From the NCBI RefSeq assembly GCF_022664455.2, contig NZ_JAKRKC020000001.1, forward strand, positions 3,911,001-3,975,000: a stretch of DNA of 64,000 nucleotides, written 5' to 3'. The first letter of the stretch is position 1, and every line of letters begins with the position of its first letter. This document shows positions 1 through 13,700 of this stretch, one piece after another. The stretch comes from Actinomadura luzonensis. GTDB taxonomy: Bacteria > Actinomycetota > Actinomycetes > Streptosporangiales > Streptosporangiaceae. The position numbers and the translations under genes are program-made. The notes under the pieces are model-generated. The model worked only from the letters and a program-made list of their open reading frames with translations. It did no database searches and was not told the origin of the DNA.

Positions 1-2
1 CG

Positions 3-1457
3 TCGTACGAGGCGGCCTGGCGGCAGGTCATGCGTGACAACCCGTTCCCCGCGATCATGGGCCGGGTCTGCTACCGCCCGTGCGAGACCGCCTGCAACCG
101 CGGCAAGCTGGACGAGGCCGTCGGCGTCAACTCGGTGGAGCGTTTCCTCGGCGACGAGGCGATCAGGAACGGCTGGACGATGCCGGTCGAGGCCCCGCCG
201 TCCGGCAAGCGGGTGCTCGTGGTCGGCGCCGGGCCCGCCGGGCTGTCGGCCGCCTACCACCTGACGCTGCTCGGCCACCGGGTGACGGTCGCCGACTCCG
301 GGTCGGCGGCCGGCGGCATGATGCGTTTCGGCATCCCCCGCTACCGGCTGCCCCGCGAGATCCTGGACGCCGAGATCGGCCGCATCACCGCCATGGGCGT
401 CACGCTGGAGCTGAACCGCACGATCACCGACCTGCCGGCCGCGATGCGCGGCTACGACGCCGCCTTCCTCGCGGTCGGCGCGCACATCGGCAAGCGCGCC
501 TACATCCCGGCCGGCGACTCGGCCCGCATCCTCGACGCGGTGTCGGTGCTGCGCGGCATGGAGGGCGACGCCGGCGCGCCGCTGCTGGGCCGCCGGGTCG
601 TCGTGTACGGCGGCGGCAACACCGCCATGGACGCCGCCCGCACCGCCAAGCGCCTCGGCGCCGCCGACGCGGTCGTCGTCTACCGGCGCACCCGCGACCG
701 CATGCCGGCCCACGACGTGGAGGTGACGGAGGCCGCCGAGGAGGGCGTGCGGATGAAGTGGCTGTCCACGATCGCGCACGCCGACGGCGGCCGCATCACG
801 ATCGAGAAGATGCGGCTGGACGAGACCGGCTTCCCGCAGCCGACCGGCGAGTACGAGGAGCTGGCCGCCGACTCGGTGGTGCTGGCCCTCGGCCAGGAGG
901 CGGACCTCACGCTGCTGTCGGGGCTGCCCGGCATCGAGGTCGCGGACGGGGTGGTCAAGGTCGGCCCGAACATGATGACCGGCTGCCCGGGCGTCTTCGC
1001 CGGCGGCGACATGGTGCCCGCCGAGCGCACGGTCACGGTGGCGGTCGGACACGGCAAGAAGGCCGCCCGGCACATCGACGCCTGGCTGCGCGGCGGCGCG
1101 TACGAGCCGCCGCCCAGGCACGGGCTCGCCGACTTCGACCTGCTCAACACCTGGTACTACAGCGACGCGCCGGCCACGGTGCGGCCCAAGCTGGACGTGG
1201 CACGCAGGATCAGCACCTTCGACGAGGTCGAGGGCGGCCTGGAGGAGTCGACGGCGCTGTTCGAGGCGCGCCGCTGCCTGTCGTGCGGCAACTGCTTCGA
1301 GTGCGACAACTGCTACGGCGTCTGCCCGGACAACGCGATCGTCAAGCTCGGCCCGGGGCTGCGCTTCGCCGTCGACCTCGACTTCTGCAAGGGCTGCGGG
1401 CTGTGCGTGGCGGAGTGCCCGGCGGGCGCGATCGAGATGGTGCCCGAGGTCACCTGA
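3..1457 (+). CDS. FAD/NAD(P)-dependent oxidoreductase with C-terminal 2x[4Fe-4S] ferredoxin domain (5' truncated)
   Basis: The reading frame is already open at the left edge, so the N-terminus lies outside the window. The visible part starts in the Cys-rich N-terminal Fe-S region shared with GltD (RVCYRPCETACNRG). An FAD-binding GAGPAGLSAAYHL motif follows, then a second Rossmann motif (YGGGNTAMDAA) for NAD(P)H. The C-terminus carries two clusters of cysteines, CLSCGNCFECDNCYGVCP and CKGCGLCVAECP, like the delta subunit of 2-oxoacid:ferredoxin oxidoreductases. The architecture is that of GltD/AegA-type electron-transfer subunits that pass electrons between NAD(P)H, FAD and ferredoxin. The dedicated partner would lie upstream, outside the window, so the physiological substrate cannot be assigned. 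A strong hairpin follows the stop codon. Confidence 0.85.
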   Translation, partial: SYEAAWRQVMRDNPFPAIMGRVCYRPCETACNRGKLDEAVGVNSVERFLGDEAIRNGWTMPVEAPPSGKRVLVVGAGPAGLSAAYHLTLLGHRVTVADSGSAAGGMMRFGIPRYRLPREILDAEIGRITAMGVTLELNRTITDLPAAMRGYDAAFLAVGAHIGKRAYIPAGDSARILDAVSVLRGMEGDAGAPLLGRRVVVYGGGNTAMDAARTAKRLGAADAVVVYRRTRDRMPAHDVEVTEAAEEGVRMKWLSTIAHADGGRITIEKMRLDETGFPQPTGEYEELAADSVVLALGQEADLTLLSGLPGIEVADGVVKVGPNMMTGCPGVFAGGDMVPAERTVTVAVGHGKKAARHIDAWLRGGAYEPPPRHGLADFDLLNTWYYSDAPATVRPKLDVARRISTFDEVEGGLEESTALFEARRCLSCGNCFECDNCYGVCPDNAIVKLGPGLRFAVDLDFCKGCGLCVAECPAGAIEMVPEVT

Positions 1458-1470
1458 GGAGCCGCGCGGA

Positions 1471-1500
1471 CCGCCCCCGGGGAGTCGTCCCCGGGGGCGG
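1471..1500. terminator. GC-rich hairpin terminator between convergent genes
   Basis: A perfect 13-bp inverted repeat (CCGCCCCCGGGGA and its complement) encloses a GTCG loop. It begins 13 bases after the stop of the oxidoreductase and 26 bases before the stop of the convergent phosphopantetheinyl transferase. There is no U tract, as is common in actinomycetes. It could end transcription from both sides. Confidence 0.7.
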
Positions 1501-1525
1501 TCGCCACGTCAGCGGGGTCGCCACG

Positions 1526-2262
1526 TCAGCGGGGTCGCTCCGTCAGCGGGCGGGACAGCCAGGAGTGCGCCGGGATCGCCGAGGACAGGGCGGGCGGGTC
1601 CTCCAGCGGCTCGGGCGGGGGCGCTGGGCGGGCGGTGGCGACGGTGAGGACGAAGTCGCCGTAGCGGCGCCACCAGCCGGGCATGACCGTCCCCTCCACC
1701 GCCCGCACGGTCAGTGCGTGCCACCCGTCGCAGGTCCGGTCGCCGAGGGTGACCTCGACCGAGCGGGTGTCGCGGCGCAGGCCGGTGCGCAGGACCTTCA
1801 GGGCGCTCTCCTTGGCCGACCACAGCAGGTTGGGCAGCAGGGCCGGGTCGGCGCCGATGGCGGCGCGCTCTGCGGGGGTGAAGTAGTCGGCGACGAAGCC
1901 GGGCGTGCGGGGCTCGACCAGCTCCAGGTCGCAGCCGACCGCGCCCGGGTCGAGGCCGAGCAGGCACACCGCCCAGCCGGCGCGGTCGGTCAGGGAGATG
2001 CCGACGGGCAGGGGGCGGCCGCGCAGGTACGCCTCCGGCGCGCCGGTCGGGTGGTGGCGGACCTCCAGCTCGGCCGGTTCCGCCGGGTAGAGCAGGCGCA
2101 TCGCCTCCTTGGCCGTCCAGCGGGCGACCAGGAACTCGACGCGGCGCTTGGCGAAGCGCATCCCGGCGGCGCGGGCGGCCTCGGCGGGCGACAGCCAGTC
2201 GGCGGGGCCCGCGGGGAGGTGTTCCTCCCCGCGGGCCAGCCACCTCAGCGCGTCGTCGGCCA

Positions 2263-2263
<1 letters not shown>
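1526..2263 (-). CDS. Sfp-type 4'-phosphopantetheinyl transferase
   Basis: This 245-residue protein transfers the phosphopantetheine arm of CoA to acyl carrier protein serines. The two signature motifs of the Sfp/PfaE superfamily are visible: VGCDLELVEPR (Mg-binding Asp and Glu) and LLWSAKESALKVL (WxxKExxxK). The length is that of the Sfp group rather than AcpS. Its ATG overlaps the stop codon of the upstream carboxylase (TGATG), so translation is probably coupled. As last gene of the megasynthase operon it most likely activates the two tandem ACP domains of that enzyme, as PfaE does in PUFA synthase loci. That assignment is inferred from position. An 18-base near-perfect direct repeat lies around the stop codon (about 1502-1550). 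Confidence 0.92.
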
Positions 2264-7752
<5,489 letters not shown>

Positions 7753-7753
7753 G

Positions 7754-10700
7754 TCAGCCGTCCGTCCCGGGGAGAGGAGCGCCGGTGAGGGGGGCCAGGG
7801 AGCCGCGGGTCGGCTCCGGCAGCTCGCCGGGGAGCGGGACGCCGCGGTAGCCGTCCACGCGGACCAGCACCTCGCCCTCGCCGCCGAGCACCGCGCAGTC
7901 GTAGCCGCCGCCCGCGGGCGTCACCACGGCCTGGAGGCCGCCCGCGGCGCCCCCGGCGGCCGGCAGCACGATCCGGTCCACGTGGGCGGGCAGGGCGAGG
8001 ACGCCGTCGCGGGCGGCCTGGGCCAGGCCGGCGGTCTGGAAGCAGAGCTCGACCAGGCGCGGCGGGGTGACCGTCGGCCGGTCGGGCGGGTCCTGGGAGG
8101 GCGGCAGGTCGTCGGCCATGCGGGCCGCGCCGGCGCCGTCCCGGCCCCAGGCCGCCGCGACGACGCGGTAGGCGGGGCCGTGGAAGAACAGCGTGTAGAC
8201 GTCGGCGGGCGGCATCGTCAGGCCGGGCTCCTCGGCGCGGGCGTGGCCCTCGGGCTTGCGCTCCTCGTGGGAGAGGCGGACGGTGCCGGTGAAGTGCACG
8301 GTGCGCTGCGGCCCGGCGGCGCCGGGCAGCGTGCGCTCGGCCTCCAGGGCGCAGCGAGCCAGCAGGTCGGCGCCGTCGCGGGTGACCGTCGCGCGGACGG
8401 TCAGGGTGCGCGGCTCGTCCTTGTAGAACTTCAGCGGCGCGAGGAAGTCGACGTCCTCGACGGCCACCACCGGCCAGCCGGGGGCGGCCAGGCGCGCGGC
8501 CTCGGCGAACGCCTCCACGCCCATGACGCCCGGCAGGACCGCGGTCCCGTCGATGCGGTGGTGGTCGAGGAACGGCTGCCGGCGCGGGTCGAGCGTGGTG
8601 CGCACGACCAGGCCGGTGTGCACGCCGTACCCCTCGGCCGTCTCGGTCATGACGCCGCCGGCGGGCACGGCGGCGGGGTCGAGGCCGCCGGTCGCGTCGC
8701 GTTCCGCGGCGAGGACGCCGAGCGCCCCGGCCACGACGACCTCGCCGCGGTAGCCGGAGGAGGTCAGCTCGCGCCGGATCCACGGCACGCCGGTGGCGGG
8801 GGTCAGCATCTCGATCCCGGCCAGCTCCATGATCTTGGGGATGGAGCCGCGGGTCGCCATGCCGATGCCGCCCCAGGCGGTCCAGTCGAGGGCGAGGGCG
8901 CGGGTGCCGGGACGGGCCCGGCGCATGGCGCTGCTCGCCTTGCACAGCAGGTCGTTGGCGGCGCTGTAGTCGGCCTGCCCGGCGTTGCCGAAGCGTCCGG
9001 CGACCGAGCTGAACACCACGGTGGCCCCGATCGGCAGGTCGCCGGCGGCGTGCAGCAGGTTGAACCAGCCGTCCGCCTTGACGTCGAGGACCAGGTCGAA
9101 CTCCTTGGGCTGCTTGTCGGCCAGCGACCGGCTGATCTCCAGCCCGGCGGCGTGCAGCAGCACGTCCACGCGGCCGTTCTCGGCGCGGACCGCGTCCACG
9201 ACCCGGGCGACCGCGTCGGGGTCGGTGAGGTCGACGCAGTGGTAGCGGGCGGTGCCGCCGGCGTTCCTGACGGCCTCGATGGCGGCCTGCGCGGCCTGCA
9301 GCCGCTCGTAGTGGGCCAGCTCCCGCTCGATGAGGACGGGGGTGGGCCGCTCGCCGCGCTGCTTGAGCCGGACCACCACGTCGGCCTTGAACCCCTCGCG
9401 GTCGGTGGCGTACCTGCGCAGCTCGGGGTCGTCGGGGTCGGGTTCCGGGGTCAGGTCGAGCAGGTGGAACACGCCCGAGGAGGCGCGGGCCAGGTCGGCG
9501 GTGATCGCCGAGACGATGCCGCCGGCCGCGCCGGTGACGAGGAACACGGTCTCGGGCCCGAGGGCGAGGCCGCCCTCCCCCTCCCCTTCGGCGGGGAACG
9601 GGGCCTCGGCCAGGCCGATCGTCCAGCGCAGGCCGTCGGCGTGGCCGACCTCGACGCAGCCGGGGTCGCGCAGGGTCTCCTCGATGAGCGTGTCGGCGGT
9701 GGCGGCGGTCTTGCGGCCGGCGGGGAAGTCGACGGCCTTGACCAGCGCGCTCGGGACCTCGCGGGCGTAGGCCTTGGCGAACCCGGTCACCGCGCCGCCC
9801 ATCACCCCGCCGGGGGCCGCGCCGGCGTCGTCGTAGCCGTGGAGGCCGCCGAGGCGGGTGCCGGCGACGAGGAACGGCGTGTGCTCGTAGGCGCGGTGCA
9901 GCACCTGGTAGAGGCTCTTGACGCGGCGGCGCAGCGCCTCGCGCCAGGCGGGCAGGTCCAGGGCGCCGGCGGGGCCCTCCTCGTCGAGGGCGGCCAGCCA
10001 GTAGACGCCGTGGACGGGGCCGTCGGAGCGCCAGGCGTCCAGGCGGGCGGCCTGCTCGCCGGCGTCGCCGGCCGGGTCGAGGGTGAGGACGTCGCAGCCG
10101 AGTTTGGCCAGGCGGGCTGTCAGGGCCTTGGCGACGCCGCCGGTGTCGGCGCCGACGACGATCCTGGTGCCCTCGGACAGCGGGACGCCGGTGGGCTTGC
10201 ACCGGTCGAGCGCGGGACGCAGGACGGGGACGGGGACGCGGCGGGGGTAGGCGCGGTCGTCGGGCGCGCTCTCCGCGGCCGGGGTGGCCTTCGCCTGGGT
10301 CTCCTGCGGCGCGGGCTGCTCGGCGGGAGCGGGCTCCTGGCGGGCGCCGACGCGGTCGCGGATCCAGCCGATGACGTGGTTCAGCGTCGGGAAGTCGCGC
10401 AGCCGCAGGTTCGGGTCCCGCTCCAGGCTGAACCGCTCACGGACGGCGGCGAAGATCTCGGCCTGCTTGACCGTGTCCACGCCCAGGTCGGCCTCCAGGT
10501 CCAGGTCCGGCTCCAGCAGCTCCGGCGGGTAGCCGGTCATCTCGGCGACGATGCCGACGGCGGTCGTGAGGATCTCGTCGCCGGGGGCCTGCGGCTCGGC
10601 GGGCGGCTGGGCGGCGGGCTCGGCAGGCGGCCCGGACAGTGGCGCGGACAGTGGCGCGGCGGGCTCCTGGCGGGCGCCGACGCGGTCGCGGATCCAGCCG

Positions 10701-13700
10701 ATGACGTGGTTCAGCGTCGGGAAGTCGCGCAGCCGCAGGTTCGGGTCCCGCTCCAGGTCGAACCGCTCACGGACGGCGGCGAAGATCTCGGCCTGCTTGA
10801 CCGTGTCCACGCCCAGGTCGGCCTCCAGGTCCAGGTCCGGCTCCAGCAGCTCCGGCGGGTAGCCGGTCATGCCGGAGACGATCTCGACCACGACGCCGGC
10901 CAGGTCGTCGGCGGGCGCGGCCGGGGCTTCGGGCGCGGCCACCGGCGTCGCGGGCCCGGCGACGAGCGCGGGCTCCGGCTCGGCAACCGGGACGGGGGCG
11001 GGGACGGTGACGGTGACGGGGACGGTAACGGGGGCGGGGGCCGGGGTCGGGGCCGTCCGGGGCGGCGGGGCGCCCACGTCGGCGAAGCGCAGCCGGCGCT
11101 GGACGACCTCCAGCCGCGCGTCCGGCCGGCCCGCCAGCGTCGCCAGCCAGGACTGCCAGAGCCCCTGGTCCACGATCCGGTAGGCGTGGCCCAGCTCGTT
11201 CGGCGCGCGGTGGCGGCCGTCGGGCACGGGCGTCCAGCGCAGCAGCGTCATCGCGATCTGCGAGCCGAACCCGGCCGCGAGGCGCAGCGCGTACCGGACG
11301 GGGTAGGCGCCGCCGGTCGAGAGGTTGAGCGTGCCCAGCTCGGGGTCGGGCTCCTTGTAGTTGGGGACGGGCGGCACGATGCCGGTCTCCACGGACTTGA
11401 TCGCCACCACGTCCTCGATGCCGGCGCCCATGGCGTGCCCGGTGAAGCCCTTGGTGTTGGCGATGACGACGGAGCCGGCCGACGCGCCGAACGCCGACCG
11501 CAGCGCGTGGATCTCGGCCGCCGCGCTGCCGCCCCGGGCCGGCGTGTAGGTCTCGTGCGAGACGAACACGGTCTCGGACGCGAGCGCGTGCCGGTCGGCG
11601 CCGCGGGCCTCGGCCTGCCGCACCACCTGCTCCATGACCTGGCTGATGTGCTCGACGTCGAGCCGGGTGCCGTGGTAGGCGCTGTTGGCGGTGACCGCGC
11701 CGAGCATCTCGCAGATCGGCTGCAGCCCGCGCTCGCGGGCGGCCTCGGCGGACTCGACCACGATCGCGGCGGCCCCCATGCCGACGATCATGCCGTGCCT
11801 GCGGCGGTCGAACGGGGTGGCGGCGTCCTCCACCACGTCGTCGGTGGCGGCGGCGCCGGAGGCCAGGAAGCCCGCGCCCATCCACGGCAGCAGCGTGTCG
11901 GAGGTGGCGTCGTCGGCGCTGATGACGACGACGCGGCGGCAGCGGCCCGCCCTGATCCAGTCCTCGGCCAGGCACATGGCCTGGGTGGTGCTGGCACAGG
12001 CGGCGTTGACCTGGGTGTTGGGGCCGCGCGCGCCGATGATCTCGGCGAACTGGGAGTGGCCCATCGACAGGCAGCGGAACAGGAAGCGCCGGTCGAAGAC
12101 GTACGGCTCGCTGTCGAGCAGGTGGCGCAGCTCGGCGATGCGGCGCTCCACCTCGGGGGCGGCGGGCTCGTCGGGCCGCATGCGGGAGCGGACGGCCTCC
12201 AGCGCGAGCAGCTGCTCGCGGCGGCCGCGGTCGGTGAAGTAGCGCTTCAGCTCGTCGGCGAAGGCGTCGTAGGCGGGGAAGGCGGAGGCGAAGATGACGC
12301 CGGTCTCGTCGCGCAGCGCCTCGGGCAGCCCCCACCGGTCGGGGAGGCTGGTGCCGAGCGTGGTCGTCTTGTAGTGCATGACGAGCGGGACGCCGGCGTC
12401 GCGCAGGGCGTCGAAGCCGGCGCCGACGGCCAGGCGGGTGGCCACGTCGAGCGCGGCGTCCCTGGCCTCGTCGACGCCGAACTCGGCGACGACGTCCAGC
12501 GGCGCGTGCCGGCCGGCCAGCTTCAGCACGTCGGCCTCGCTGCCGATCGTCTCGAACGTCGGGTCGCCCGAGGCCCGCTTGACCAGCCGGGTGATGTGGC
12601 GGTCGACCATCTCGCGGCGCAGGCGGTGCGGGATCGCGTCGATGAACTGCTGGCCGGCGAGGATGCGGGCGAGGTTGTCGTCGTCGAAGACCCGGTCCAC
12701 GCCGGGCAGGCCGAGCGCGGCTCCGGTCACGACGACCGGCTCGGTGCTCCGGGCGCCGTCGCCCGCGGCCCGGCCGCCGTACAGCGCGAGGCCCTGTTCC
12801 AGGGTCTGCGCGAACAGGCGGCCGAGCTGGGCGTAGTTCTCGGTGGTCATGGGTCGCCTCGGGGGGCTCAGGGGGTTGGCGGACAGGGTTGCGGGGGTGG
12901 CCGTCCGGGGGGCCGCCTGGGTGGGCGCCGGCGCGGGCGCGGTGGCGGGGGCGGGGGCGGGCGGGAAGGCCAGGCCGGCGGCGTAGAGGCCGCACAGCGC
13001 CTGGTTGAACGCGGCCACGCCGCCCGTCTTGGGGTGGTTGGTGTAGAGGGAGAGCACGTCGTCGTGGACGGCGCCGAGCACGTCCTCGGCGAAGCCGTGC
13101 AGCGCCTTCTTGGGCCCGACCTCGACGAAGACCCGCGCGCCCGCCTCGTACAGGGTGCGAAGGCCGGTCACGAACTGCACCGGCGAGGCGACCTGGCGGC
13201 CGAGCACGTCGAGCATGGTGGCGGTGTCGGCGTCCGGCGGGTAGAAGCGGCCGGTGACGTTGGCCACGATCGGCTTGACCGGCGGGCGGATGTCGAGGCG
13301 GCGCAGCACGGCCTTCAGCGGCTCGCCGGCGGGCGCCACGATCGAGGTGTGGAAGGCGTGGCTGACGGGGATCCGGGTGGCGGTCAGGCCCGCCTCCTGG
13401 AAGCGCGCCACGACCGCCTCCACGGCCTCGGTCGCGCCGCCGACCACGGCCTGGGAGGTGCTGTTGATGTTGGCGACGACGACGTAGCCGCCGGCCTCGG
13501 CGACGATGCGCTCGATCTCCGGCAGCGGGCCGAAGACGGCGGCCATCGCGCCGTTGTCGGCGAGGTCGAGGCTCGCCATCTCGTGGCCGCGGGCGCTGAC
13601 CGCCTCCAGCGCGGCCGCGAAGGTCAGGGAGCCGGCCGCCACGAGGGCGCCGTACTCGCCGAGGCTGTGGCCCATCACCATGTCGGGACGCACGCCGTAG

